From contig OU015653.1 in the NCBI GenBank assembly GCA_907165275.2, forward strand, positions 12,306,001-12,370,000: 64,000 nucleotides of DNA, given 5' to 3'. The position numbers and the translations under genes are program-made. Shown here one piece after another: positions 35,301 through 44,859 of the stretch; position 1 is the first letter of the stretch; the number at the start of each line of letters is the position of its first letter. The notes below the pieces were generated by a model, which saw only the letters and a program-made list of their open reading frames with translations, made no database searches and was not told the origin of the DNA. The stretch comes from Zygaena filipendulae. Its lineage: Eukaryota > Arthropoda > Insecta > Lepidoptera > Zygaenidae.

Positions 35301-37932
35301 ATCCAAAGTGCCAGAATGTTGGTAGTTATAACATAAATGATACAATTAGACAACTTTGGTTCAAATCTCAAGACACTAGGAGCGTACAGTTTCTAAATAG
35401 TTTGGATAATCCGTCGAATACTCAGTGGTTATTATAGTTGGCTAAAATAATCGCCCCTTTTTGTGATGTTTTCACATCAAAATTTTGATTAAGTTTTTCG
35501 GATTGTTTATTTAATATTCTCTACTTAAGAAATATGAAAATAATGAAATTAAAAAATTGAGCAGGAAAATATTACTTTATTTATTGTTTAAATTTATTAT
35601 GGCCGGTCTTTAGTTGTGCTCATTAAAATTAATTTCTGCCACTATTTACTTGAGCAAAAAAAAAAAATATAACAATGTTTCAAATTTCACCTTTCTCAAT
35701 GGGACGATTACACATTTGTATAAAGTCGAGATGAAAATTATTAAATTCTCCCTTTTCGAAGAAAAAAAAAACGAAACAAAAGCAGACAAAGAATTACAGA
35801 CGGATGCTGGCCGTATACAAAGCTGCAACGTAAACAGAAAGCTGTTTATTTATTTAAAACAAGCAATTTGACCGCTTTATAAGTCGACGAACGTCATTAA
35901 AGCTGGCCAGTGAGAGCGTTAAGAATAAGGGATGGATTTTTTTTCGCAACGCTCTCTGGCATGAAAATAACAATTTCGCGGAATAATTTGCGAGAACGGC
36001 CATTTAAGCTTTTTATCAGCACAAAGTTTGTGTACACAGCTACCTTAACCGTATAAAAGCGAGACGGAAACATTTCCTGCAGTGTTGGTGGTATCCACGA
36101 ATAATTTTATGCTTCGTTAACTGTATTGTGGAGCAAAAAAATATCTTCTCAAATGGAATATTGGTGGGCGTATGAAAATTGTTTTTTTTTTTTTTGCTCT
36201 CGGAAGGCGCACCAATTTCAGTACTCAAATGAAAAGTCAACAAGTATCTAATTAATTTGTCGCTACTCAAGCTTAAGTAACGACGGGTGCCCATTATTGT
36301 TTTTAATCTATTTTTTTAGGATCCAAAATTGAAAGGTGGGAAGGAATCGTGTTAAGGCAATTTCGTATCCGTCTCAATTTATGTTAGCGGTTAAAATAAT
36401 ACAGTTTTATTTTGCCTTTAGGTCCTATAAGTACTACGCCGGAAATGCCGACGGCTGCCGACATGCAGCTAGCAGCTGCTGTCAATTCAAAAGGTAACAT
36501 CATCCAATATAGAAAAATATAGGTACCTACTCTATATGTACTAGAAAATATATAGGGACTCGATAGGTCCTAGTAAAAGAGTAAAATCCGAGATTCTGTA
36601 CATTGAATATTTTTAATAAAAATTGAGTAAGGGCGTTAAAAGAAGAGTAATCACAACCACAAAAATAGTTTTTAAAATTCTTTTCCGTCTGTCTGCTCGC
36701 GATAATCTCCAAATCTACTGAACGGATTGTCATGCGGTTCTCACAGATAGATTAAGCTTAGCTTGGATCAACATATCGACTTTGTTTCATTTAAATTAGA
36801 TGTCGGAAAAAAAGTATAAAAATGTTTCGCGTTGCACAGCTAGTCAAAAATAAGAGATTTATTTGATTTATTTATTTAAAGAACTTTATTGCACATTTAT
36901 TACATAAATTTAAGTGCTTTTATTTATGCACAGTTTTCCACCCTAAGTAAATTTTGAAAAAAAAAAACAGCTCAAGTAAAAACGTATAGCTAAAGGTATG
37001 CTGATTACATTTCGTTACGTTAGTAAATATTCTTCTGCACGAAACATAAGTATGTGTGCACTGTGCATAAATAGCGAAACTTTCTTTTCTATCTGTTTTC
37101 ATATATTTTTAATGTTCTGTGGTTAAAATAATAGATTGTATTTAAAGAGAGAAAAATAAAATATTAATGGCAAGGGCTCTATATTCAGAGCGGACTTGAA
37201 AACTCCAGAGTAGAATTCAGAGGGCTAGAGGAGAGAGAATTGAGATATTCTTAGTGAGTAATTAGAATTCTGGCTGCACTGGAAGATATCGTTCGAGGAA
37301 AATATATAACTCTCCAGGGTATGAAAATCAAAATTCTAATTAGTCCGTCAGTAAGAAAATAAAAAAATAATATACTCGTATTTTTTACTTTTTCAAATTA
37401 ATGAAAATAAACATAGATAAAGCGCATTAAAGTTTAGGGTGGGGAACTCGTGACGTCAATATTAGGTATAAGCCCCATACAAACTGCACCGGGTTGTGAC
37501 GTCACGCGAAATTTCAACTCAATGTATCGCCGTTATTGTTTGACTACGTAAAAAAGAAAAAAATATATGTGCAATATTGTTTACTAATCTATACGACGGA
37601 CTAAAAAAAAATTGTCAAGTAGCCAATTGTCATTTTGCCTGAACTCATTCCTTTTTAAATGTGTGAGCGGAAAAGTATAAAGTGTATTTTTTTTTTCATA
37701 TTTTTTATTCATTTTATGCATTATCCATATTCCATACACATATTTAGTCAAGTAGCCTATCGTCATACTCTCTACAATTTTATTCATTTCCATTTATGAT
37801 AAATTTATGCCACACATTAATGAAAAAATATGCATAAGTAATAATATTTATTGTTTGTTTGTAGGTGTGAACCTGTATATTGCGGTCAATACAGTTTTGT
37901 TACTGACAATAGCGAAATTACTGGTTTCGTAA
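28945..37932 (+). CDS. Two-Ig-domain, probably GPI-anchored surface protein (five-exon C-terminal part)
   Basis: Exons 28945-29304, 30531-30648, 34822-34991, 36422-36493 and 37865-37932 join with closed phases into 262 residues plus stop. Residues 10-120 form a V-type Ig domain: Cys28, Trp42 (VVKWFF) and Cys102 in the D-x-G-x-Y-x-C signature (DISGDYTC). Residues 121-216 form a second Ig domain with Cys142 and Cys197. N-glycosylation sequons are NTS (34), NKT (131) and NLT (152). A Thr/Pro/Ala-rich stalk (217-240) leads to a 20-residue hydrophobic tail with no charged segment after it except one Lys, typical of a GPI signal, with the cleavage site probably near NSKG. By architecture it would be a cell-surface recognition or adhesion molecule, as in insect beaten-path-like Ig proteins, but I cannot assign a family member. 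The N-terminal signal peptide is not in these exons. Confidence 0.85.
29397..29775 (+). mobile_element. tRNA-derived SINE, split by a Helitron
   Basis: Head with a box A-like TTGGTGTAGTGGTAAG (29406) and a box B GGTTCGATTCCC (29451-29462), similar to the SINE at 40036. Body to about 29588; the 3' end (TCTGCTTAATTTGGAACCAG through CAAGCATTATTATT) resumes at about 29706 after the Helitron. Not a functional tRNA: the arms do not fold fully and the 3' extension is long. Confidence 0.75.
29589..29696 (-). mobile_element. Short LEP1-like Helitron nested in SINE
   Basis: CTAGCTATTCCCCCGCGGTT to TATAATATTAGTATAGA; internally deleted to 108 bases but with both ends recognisable. Confidence 0.8.
30230..30410 (-). 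mobile_element. LEP1-like Helitron
   Basis: CTATCTGTCCCCCGCGGTTT (CTAG mutated to CTAT), TTTCCGCGAGAGTTCTAGGA, AGTAGACAGACAGAC. Intronic. Confidence 0.75.
30531..30648 (+). CDS. Ig gene exon, start of second Ig domain
   Basis: Acceptor ATCATTGCAG, donor GTAAGT. It encodes VPETNFRLIQNKTDDETVNV, then ICAAEGAFPAPNLTLATPE: the first cysteine of the second domain with the C-x-A-x-G-x-x-P-x-P pattern common in Ig strands B-C. Phase: two bases complete the previous codon and two bases are left over. GC content is clearly higher than in the flanking intron. Confidence 0.88.
30735..30952 (-). mobile_element. MITE-B copy (reverse, truncated)
   Basis: AATATTGGAAACGTATTTTT, ATAACGGCGATACATTGAGT and AAACTTTAATGCG match the reverse of 12281-12594. 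One TGACGTCA at 30816-30823. Intronic in the Ig gene. Confidence 0.75.
30985..31188 (-). mobile_element. LEP1-like Helitron
   Basis: CTAGTTTTTCGTCGCAGTTT, GGAATTCCGGGATAAAAAAT, GAAAGCGTAACAAACAAACA, end AGTAAGGA. Confidence 0.75.
31775..31945 (-). mobile_element. LEP1-like Helitron 3' half
   Basis: CTAGCTGTGCCCCGCGGTTT to GAACAGACAGACAGACAGAT; intronic. Confidence 0.75.
31946..34363. other. Intronic AT-rich DNA
   Basis: No exon recognised between the second and third Ig exons. A Helitron 3' fragment lies at about 33036-33090 (TCCGCGGTTTCACCCGCGTA), a GATA run near 32393, and a retroposon-like tail TTTTGAATTTTGAATTTTT near 32999-33018. The open frames at 33446-34052 look non-coding. Confidence 0.5.
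34364..34736. mobile_element. MITE-B copy with nested insertion
   Basis: Inverted ends AATAGGCTATTTGACTA and TAGTAAGATAGCCTATT. Contains AGCGCATTAAAGTTTAGG and a TGACGTCA at 34549-34556 (the partner site is mutated to CGTAATGT). Ends about 85 bases before an exon acceptor of the Ig gene. Confidence 0.85.
34592..34641 (+). mobile_element. AACCGACTTCC fragment nested in MITE-B
   Basis: TTAACCGACTTCCAAAAAGG plus AGGAGGTTATGCATTCGGCT interrupts the MITE; the MITE sequence resumes at TTGCTTACGCGAAAAAAG. Confidence 0.7.
34822..34991 (+). CDS. Ig gene exon, end of second Ig domain
   Basis: Acceptor TTCTTTTTAATAG, donor GTATGA. It encodes RLDDATHSLKLVNGRYSAVA then SITLRDEDLQSPAEFICTLR, bringing the second cysteine of the domain and closing with AIYYP. 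Phase: one base completes the Arg codon, one base is left over. Confidence 0.87.
34992..36421 (+). other. Intron of the Ig gene
   Basis: GTATGA to TTTGCCTTTAG. No mobile element is obvious; unique AT-rich DNA with homopolymers. Confidence 0.75.
36422..36493 (+). CDS. Ig gene exon, stalk
   Basis: Acceptor TTTTGCCTTTAG, donor GTAACA. Encodes PISTTPEMPTAADMQLAAA and VNSK, a Pro/Thr/Ala-rich linker between the Ig domain and the membrane anchor. Small (72 bases), both introns in the same phase, so skipping it would keep the frame; alternative splicing of the stalk is possible. Confidence 0.8.
36866..36912 (-). mobile_element. LINE 3' tail fragment
   Basis: TTATTTAAAGAACTTTATTG then CACATTTATTACATAAATTT, read on the minus strand as ...GCAATAAAGTTC.. 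plus an AT-rich tail, as at 59077. Confidence 0.5.
37317..37624. mobile_element. MITE-B copy
   Basis: TTAGTCCGTCAGTAAGAAAA to ATACGACGGACTAAAAAAAA. TGACGTCA at 37451-37458 and 37497-37504. Lies in the last coding intron of the Ig gene. Confidence 0.85.
37865..37932 (+). CDS. Ig gene last coding exon, hydrophobic GPI-type tail
   Basis: Acceptor TGTTTGTTTGTAG. Encodes VNLYIAVNTVLLLTIAKLLV, then Ser and TAA (37930-37932). The nearly uninterrupted hydrophobic run directly before the stop, with no cytoplasmic tail, is why a GPI anchor is preferred over a transmembrane helix. Confidence 0.85.
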
Positions 37933-37954
37933 ATGAACGCAACAAGGTAAGTCA

Positions 37955-37960
37955 AATAAA
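37955..37960 (+). terminator. Possible proximal poly(A) signal
   Basis: AATAAA 23 bases after the Ig gene stop, inside the presumed 3' UTR intron; would be used only if the donor at 37947 (AAG/GTAAGT) is not spliced. Confidence 0.35.
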
Positions 37961-38167
37961 ATAAATATCTACCTAACTTTGTGACTTCGAATTTGAAATC
38001 AAACGATTTAAAAACAAATAAGGACAGCCCAATAAGACGGTACTGACTTCTGACTGAAAATCATCCCTAGGAATGCCCACACTTATAGCAACATAATCAG
38101 ACAGTGACCGGTTTAGTCATGGGGACGCAAAACACAAACATCTCTGTCATCTATTCATATATTGTCA

Positions 38168-38216
38168 TCAAGGTACAAAAGGTGGACTTAATGCCACAGT
38201 GTCATTCTCTGCCAGT
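38168..38216 (-). mobile_element. LINE 3' UTR fragment
   Basis: GTACAAAAGGTGGACTTAAT then GCCACAGTGTCATTCTCTGC, minus-oriented, matches 59115-59165 and (inverted) 60462-60500. Confidence 0.55.
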
Positions 38217-38306
38217 TAAATATTATTTTTAGTATTCTCAATGTAAATGTTAAATAAATATTCACAGAAATAACTTAAACTAACCGACTCAATATATTTT
38301 TAACAG

Positions 38307-38461
38307 ATCCAGTAGCAGAGGCATAAGGATGAAGTCATGGTTCTAAGAACCTTAGTCAGTTATTCCAAAGGCAAACCTCACCAAATATATTGTATTAACC
38401 ATTCGTGGTGCACCACAAGGAACTAATCTTGGCCCACTACTTAGCTTCTACGTGTAATAAA
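38307..38461 (+). other. Candidate 3' untranslated exon of the Ig gene
   Basis: After the stop, AACAAG/GTAAGT at 37947 is a strong donor and ATATATTTTTAACAG at 38292-38306 a good acceptor. AATAAA at 38456-38461 could end the transcript shortly after. No protein is encoded. Confidence 0.4.
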
Positions 38462-38469
38462 TTAAACAA

Positions 38470-39300
38470 ATTATAAACTCATGTTGATGGTTTAAAACTA
38501 AACTATAAATAGATATAATTTGTACAGCACTATAATATTTAATATAACAGAAACATTGATACCTACTTAAGATTTATTTTTCTCTATTACTTACTTTTAC
38601 TAATGTAGGTATGTTACAATAAATAATACTTAGTTGCCACATGTAAATAATTTACCTTTGAAAGGGAATTAATTGTACAGAAAATGTTTATCTAGTTAGA
38701 ATTTTGGCCTAAAATTATGATTACGAAAAAGTATGATTATTTTTTTTTTAATATGACGACATGACGACGATGAAAATAAATAAAATTATTTTATGACAAC
38801 TGTAAGAATGTTAAAATATTTAATTTCCATAATATCGCTTTGAATCCATTTATTAGAAAACCATAATAATTATTAATTTCAAAATAGTCAAGTAGTTTCA
38901 ATACCCTCAATGGCCATATTTTGTACTTTAAAATTAATGAAACTTTTATATATTATGTACCTGTATTTATAAATATGTATAAATATTTCGATTCATTCCT
39001 AACAATAATAAGAACAGTATATTAATTATACTTAACTGACTGTTTACATTATAATTTTTATAGAACATAATATAACACAAATTAATTATTAAGAAAAAAA
39101 TAATTGTTTTTAATTAAATTTAATCATTGTTCTTTTTCAAATAGGGATATTTCGTTCCTGAAAACAGGGTATTGCACATTATGTTTGTCAAATTATAATA
39201 ATTAGTGTTACTTCTTATTGAATACTAGTTTCCATCCGAGGTTTAATTCAGGTAATTTTTTTATCCCACAAATCCCTTGTGTGTGTACGCATTATTAATA
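38470..39300. other. Very AT-rich stretch, nothing recognised
   Basis: Several AATAAA and AATAAT motifs; no frame, no repeat pairing seen. Confidence 0.45.
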
Positions 39301-39305
39301 TCTTA

Positions 39306-39542
39306 CGGCCACACTCAGAGTCGACTTTAATGATAACTTAGTTAAGTATAGATTTTTAAAACAAAACTGCCGCAATCAGACAAGTTTAATCAATTATTGT
39401 TAATTGACATTTAACTAATTAAGTAACATCTCTTTAAATGCCAATTAACATTAATTTATTAAACTTGTCTGATTGCGGCAGTTTTGTTTTAAAAATCTAT
39501 ACTTAACTAAGTTATCATTAAAGTCGACTCTGAGTACGGCGG
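39306..39542. mobile_element. MITE-C copy 3
   Basis: CGGCCACACTCAGAGTCGAC to GTCGACTCTGAGTACGGCGG, flanked by TTA on both sides. The arms are the best matched of the copies. Confidence 0.88.
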
Positions 39543-40035
39543 TTAGACATTTTCCTTTACAATGACCCAAAAAAACAATAAACAGGTATTTCACTAATGG
39601 TGCGCTGTGTATTGACGTTATACTGTGCACTGCAGATAAAGTGATAAGTGGCACACACTACTTTTGTACGAAATTTCCGAAGGAATATATGTATAGATTC
39701 ACGCAGTTGAAATCGCGGGCAAATGCTAGCACGCATAAGATTGACAATATAAAAAAATATATATTAAAAGCATTGTGTGTCATGTCTGACTATGTTTGTA
39801 CGGGTGAAATCTTGCAACTCATTTTTGAAGCAGATATCTTCAACCGATTGCGCTGAAATTTTGTATACCTACACGTTTAGTTTGGATGAGAATGCATGGT
39901 TTATTCTTTTTAGTGCATTTGAATAAAAACTTGTTTTATAAAAAAGTTAAAAAAAAAAGATTTTTCCATCGAGACTTTTTAAATGTGTTTTCATTGCCCT
40001 AAGGCGTTCGTAATACAATATTATTATTAAATGCA

Positions 40036-40265
40036 ACGACAGCACTTTTGGTCTGGTGGTTAGGAAAGCTGACTACTACGCCAAGTGTCGCGGGTTTAAT
40101 CCTAGCGCCAGGGTCAATATATTTTATGTAATATTTTGTTTACCCTTAGTCCCAGACTCAGGGTAAAATATATACATATACTATAAGTATGTAATTTCAA
40201 AAATTTACAAACTATACTCAATTTGAGATCCATGGCACTGTGTGATAGTATCTATGTTATACGAT
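40036..40265 (+). mobile_element. tRNA-derived SINE
   Basis: Box A-like GGTCTGGTGGTTAGG (40050) and box B-like GGGTTTAATCC (40092). The body (CAGACTCAGGGTAAAATATA) and end (CACTGTGTGATAGTATC) resemble the SINE at 29397. Confidence 0.7.
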
Positions 40266-40423
40266 CGTGACTGTAATAGAAAATGACAATAGGTAACGGG
40301 TTCTATGACTTAAGTGATTTAAGAACTACGGCATTAGACAGAATTACAGTCATGTTAAGAAGATATGAGGCGTAATAATATGGTTTGTTTATAACCGATT
40401 CCGAATTATTGCATAACAAAATT

Positions 40424-40730
40424 GGACATAGATAAGCAATGGTGTGTTAAACCACACTGGAGAAATTTTGAGTAAATTGTGTTTGAAAACTATAGCGCCA
40501 TTTTGTGTCAACATTTTTTTATGTTCAATATTTAGTTACATATTTAAGCAGTGTAATAAGGTAAACTTATAATTAAAAAACGTTCCCCAACTTTTAATTA
40601 TATGTTTATCTTATTACACTGCTTAAATATGTAACTAAATATTGAACAACTCTCCCCAACTCTCAATAAATCGTTCTGAATCAATAACTTAATTATGTGG
40701 GTTAACATGTTATTGATTATCTGCGTCCAA
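40424..40730. mobile_element. MITE-D copy 3 with internal duplication
   Basis: GGACATAGATAAGCAATGGT to GTTATTGATTATCTGCGTCC. In the middle, an inverted partner of the left half (TTATATGTTTATCTTATTAC, 40597-40620) is added, so this copy is longer than the other two. AATT flanks both ends. Confidence 0.85.
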
Positions 40731-41020
40731 TTTATATCGTTTTCTTTTTGCCTAAATATTATTTATACAAAGATGAAGTTTGTATCATAGTACCTACTGT
40801 TTAAATATGTGTAAGAAATAACTGTTGCTGTCTGCTGTGACAAGAAACATATTAAATTCTGGGATTGTAAATTGGCACTCTTAAATATAAGGCGAAATTA
40901 TTGCAATATTTGATTAATCACTGGCCGTAGCCAGCTGTAGCTGGGGTCATCAAAATATCAGCACCATCTGTCCAAGAACCGATTGAAATCTAACAAAACG
41001 TGTATATTACAAGTGCAACT

Positions 41021-41045
41021 GCCGCACTCTGAGTCATTTTAATTA
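41021..41045 (+). mobile_element. MITE-C end fragment
   Basis: GCCGCACTCTGAGTCATTTT only; the rest of the element is missing. Confidence 0.45.
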
Positions 41046-41179
41046 TTATATTATTTTATAAATGGTTGCTTTGGATTCTGCAAGTGATATTAAATAGGTA
41101 TTTTTTCCTAAACTATCATCTATCGACAAACTCGAATTTAGTTTCAGTTTTATTATAAGTAATTAAGATTATTATATAA

Positions 41180-41446
41180 TAATAATAATAATCCACTTCA
41201 CAACACAACACACAGATCTACTTGATCCCACACTAAGCTATAAGCTTGTGTCGCGGAAACCAAGCAAACGTGGTATATACTACACATATTATTCATGTGT
41301 AGTATTTATATTTTTATTACATATATATTATGCTATAGATATATATACACATCCAGACTGGAAAATGGAACCCTGTGTTCATCACACAAAGTCCACCCCC
41401 ACCGGGAATCGAACCCGGAACCTCTTGATTAGCGCCAATCGGGTTG
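41180..41446 (-). mobile_element. tRNA-derived SINE
   Basis: On the minus strand: box B within TTCCGGGTTCGATTCCCGGT (41400-41420), then TGGGGGTGGACTTTGTGTGA, body with AGCTTATAGCTTAGTGTGGG, and a TTAT-rich tail at 41180. Same family as 47845-48103 and 62385-62652; the head is partly deleted here. Confidence 0.8.
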
Positions 41447-41708
41447 TATTATCGATCTATTTGTTCGTTTCATGAATAAGGGCCATTGTAAATAATAAAT
41501 TTGTAACTAATTTAATACCTGACGACTAATATAAGTACCTAATTTTCTTATTATTGTTTATAGGTAAAGAAAAAGACTTTATGAATATTATGATTATAAA
41601 TCTGCTGTGCATACGCCGTTTGTGGATATGATCCAATCAAGAATTTATTGTGAGATCTTAAAAGTAAATAAAATGAATCGTTGTGTATTTGTTCGTTTTA
41701 TTTTTCCA

Positions 41709-41850
41709 CTAGCTGTCCCCCGCGGTTTCACCCGCGATAATTTCGGAGTTCCCGCAAGAATATATTCCAGGATAAACTACAAAATTTTCCAGAAATTGGT
41801 GAAACGATCTTTCAGTTTAAACCAACTAATACTTTGAAGAGGTACCTAAG
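41709..41850 (-). mobile_element. LEP1-like Helitron 3' half
   Basis: CTAGCTGTCCCCCGCGGTTT with an intact hairpin; the 5' half is lost or diverged. Confidence 0.75.
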
Positions 41851-41984
41851 TAAAATTTGTTGGTTTCGATGTAGGAAATAATATCTGAAATATCTCTGAA
41901 ACTACGATACTGTCCCTCATTTACATAATATAGGTACTTTTTCGAGTTCCCGGGGGAATGCCGAAATTCACGCGAATGAAGGCG

Positions 41985-42006
41985 ATGGATGGATGGATGG
42001 ATGGAA
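41985..42006 (+). repeat. (GGAT)n microsatellite
   Basis: About five GATG/GGAT units directly after a Helitron-like piece (41940-41980, GAGTTCCCGGGGGAATGCCG). Confidence 0.85.
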
Positions 42007-42551
42007 GATGTTGGAATGAATAGTTTTGTCAGACAAGAATTAAACCTTGAAAAGTCTACACAATATCGAATTGTAACAATAGGATATTTTATGAAAAGAA
42101 TATTTCGTGTTACAGAAGTCTAATAACAATAACCAGAAACCAATAAATATTTATTTAAATTAAAAACGATCTGAATACAAAATGTATCCAGCCCTCGCAA
42201 ATGGAGTAAGTTAAAAGCGCTGTAAGTATATTATTTTTCGAAGTTATTAATTTTTCATCCGCCTTTTTGTCATTTTGATTGTTTTTCGATTTTACAAACA
42301 TTATCAAATGAAAAATTACGTGGCAAATTTTACTATAACAACATTTTCTACCGGTTAGAACAGGAAATCACCTCAATAATATTTGATTAGACGAGACACA
42401 CAGTAAGCACCAGTATGTATTGGTACACATAATTATACCTAATAGTGGTAACTTTAAAGAAAACATTATAAGCTTGTCACCTCGCGTACGGATGAAGGGG
42501 AGGGTTCAGGGACCTCCAGCTGACTCTTGAGTGTTGACTATAATATTAAAG

Positions 42552-42640
42552 ATGAATCTTCAAATCAAATCAAATCAAATATGCTTTATTGCCCCAAAAG
42601 AGAAAATAAAAACTAAGACAGATAAAAAGTAAATACAGTA
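42552..42640 (-). mobile_element. LINE 3' end with (TTTGA)n tail
   Basis: Four CAAAT units followed by ATGCTTTATTGCCCCAAAAG; the same end in the opposite orientation is at 60735-60776 (TTTTGGGGCAATAAAGTATA). Confidence 0.65.
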
Positions 42641-43071
42641 AAGATGAATCTTGTCGAAATGAGAAATGAATATATTCGGAGACAGATATTAACAACAGTA
42701 AGAGAAAATTTGGTAACGCGTTTCTTATTGCAAATTCCAGAATAGAGTGATATAAAAAAAAATAAGAAATACAAGACTAGCTTCAAAAATAAAAAATAGG
42801 CAATAGAATAAAAATGAAATTTAAAAAATAAAAAGATCAAAAGAAGGTAAACTTACATATGTTTTAATTGCAACATGAAAGCTTCTTATAACTTGGACCA
42901 AACATTAACATTGACCTCGTTAGCTTTAATATTGCGTCTTTTGTGAAATTCGATCCTTAAGACGCTTAATAAAATATACTTTCCGATAAGAATTACTTTT
43001 TCCTTTATAAAAAAGAGTGCTACATTTTCCTCGTACACGAATTTTTATGCGAATCAATGAGATGACACCCT

Positions 43072-43262
43072 GCCCCCTTAGCCAAATTGACAATCTATTA
43101 CCGTTAACGCATAGAAAACTAAGGACCGGAATCTTCATGTCACGTGGTCATGCACAACTGCACTTTCGATTGGACGTTTTTTGGTGACCAAGTGACATGC
43201 CGATTCCTTCCTTAGTTTTCTATGTGTTAACGTTTATAGAATGCCAACTTGGCTAAGGGGGC
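43072..43262. mobile_element. MITE-I, foldback with CCCCCTTAGCCAA ends
   Basis: GCCCCCTTAGCCAAATTG to CAACTTGGCTAAGGGGGC; the arms continue inward (GCATAGAAAACTAAGGA and TCCTTAGTTTTCTATGTG) for about 55 bases. The inner arms differ by small changes. A degraded relative may lie near 23259. Confidence 0.85.
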
Positions 43263-43979
43263 TGAAGTTATACGAGCAAAGAAATAAAAAAAAAATAGCT
43301 CATGTCCCTTTGTAAAAACTGGTAAGTATATTATCTGCTACTACTATACTAGTAGAAGCTATTTATATTTTCACTATGTAGTAGAAAGAAAATTCACGAT
43401 CCAATTAAAACTTACTTATTACTAGGCTGCATAAATTAATAGAAAGTAATTAGTTCAAGTAAACATAGTTAATTGCAACCGTAACCGCAGAACAATACAC
43501 GCGTGTAAGCACTGCCTTCTACGCAGTAGGTCATAGATTTAAATCCTTCAGAAGACAAACCAGTTTGTGGTTATATGGTAATCAGTGAAGGTAGTTTCTG
43601 ATTGCATGAAGAAATCCTTTCCAATCACCATCACACAAATGAAAATCTAGAGTAAACGTAAAGTGACAATTTGGCCAAAGAATAGAAAAGATAAGATACT
43701 CCATATAAGTTAACCAATTTAACTTACCTACTACTACTGCAGGAGCTGGAACGAAGTTTGAGTTCATATTGATATTACCTAGATACACAACAGTAGCAGC
43801 CTATATCGTTATCAGTTACCACTTTCAGGCTTGCCGCTATATGTATGTCGTGTCTGGGCGTAGGAAGGCACGAAGTTGACAGACGGCGGAGAGTGTCGCT
43901 TCTTTACGTAGTAACAGTCACTAGTCTTTGGCAGCAGGGGTACGACTAGCTTTATGTTGGGCGGAGTTATTTTAGTTAG

Positions 43980-44205
43980 TTACAAGCTGGCCCTGCGGTT
44001 TCACCCGCGATAATTTCGGAGTTCGCGAGGGAATTCCTGGATAAACTACCTAAACATAATCCTTCCTTTTGAATCACTCTATCTATTGGTGAAAACCACA
44101 TGAAAATCCTTTCAGTAGTTTTAGAGTTTATCGCGAACAGACAGACAGACAGGAATACAAACAGACAGACGCGATGGAGGACTTTGTTTTATATTATGTA
44201 AGGCT
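43980..44205 (-). mobile_element. LEP1-like Helitron
   Basis: AAGCTGGCCCTGCGGTTTCA, GGGAATTCCTGGATAAACTA, TTATCGCGAACAGACAGACA, end TATATTATGTAAGG. Confidence 0.75.
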
Positions 44206-44662
44206 GAGTTCACATATTGCCAAATGACAATAAACAATCGACTGCAAAGCCTTCCGGCGTATCAAATCAAAAATTAACAAATTCAAAATAACGTTGGTGT
44301 TAATTTTTATTCAATAGAATATTTACCCTTTTGTATACAGATTAGAATTTATTTTTGGACGCGTTCGTTTATTCCTCTGGCTTTCGGTCGGTGAATAATA
44401 CATGATCTGACTTCGTTCTCGGACGAATTAGGTACCTACTCGTCTAAATTATTTAACACACCGCCCCTGACCGTTCGTATTGGACATAAATCAGTTATTT
44501 CACTCGTTAAGAATACTGAAAAAGTCGATACACAGTACAGTTTCTAGTTTCGTCCGCATATAAATTAGCTAAACCTTCTTATTCGCTAATGAATTTGGCG
44601 AAAAAAAAAAACAGGAAGTAGGTATCTATGTGACCTGTATCTATGGTTCTGGTAAAAAGATT

Positions 44663-44710
44663 ATGCAAATTGCCTTTTCGTGGTCGCTTTTCATAATAGT
44701 AGTAGCTTGG
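44663..44710 (+). CDS. Candidate first coding exon (signal peptide) of an unknown gene
   Basis: ATG with A at -3 opens MQIAFSWSLFIIVVAW, a compact hydrophobic signal-peptide-like sequence, and is followed at once by GTAAGT, a perfect 5' splice site, in phase 0. Upstream are TATAAAT-type sequence (GCATATAAATTAG, 44557) and CAGTACAGTTTC (44536), neither convincing as a promoter. It might belong with the terminal exon at 56103-56353, but that exon needs a phase-1 partner, so at least one more exon would be required. A chance ATG next to a chance donor cannot be excluded. Confidence 0.3.
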
Positions 44711-44859
44711 GTAAGTAATTCAAACTCGTCTACCACATTTCTCCTTAATAAACTCAGGAATACCTATGTAAAACTTAAAGAGGTACGACGAAAAACGATA
44801 AAAGTTGATGAGACAAGCAAAATATTTAACTCTACATACAAATTGTACACTTGAATGTT

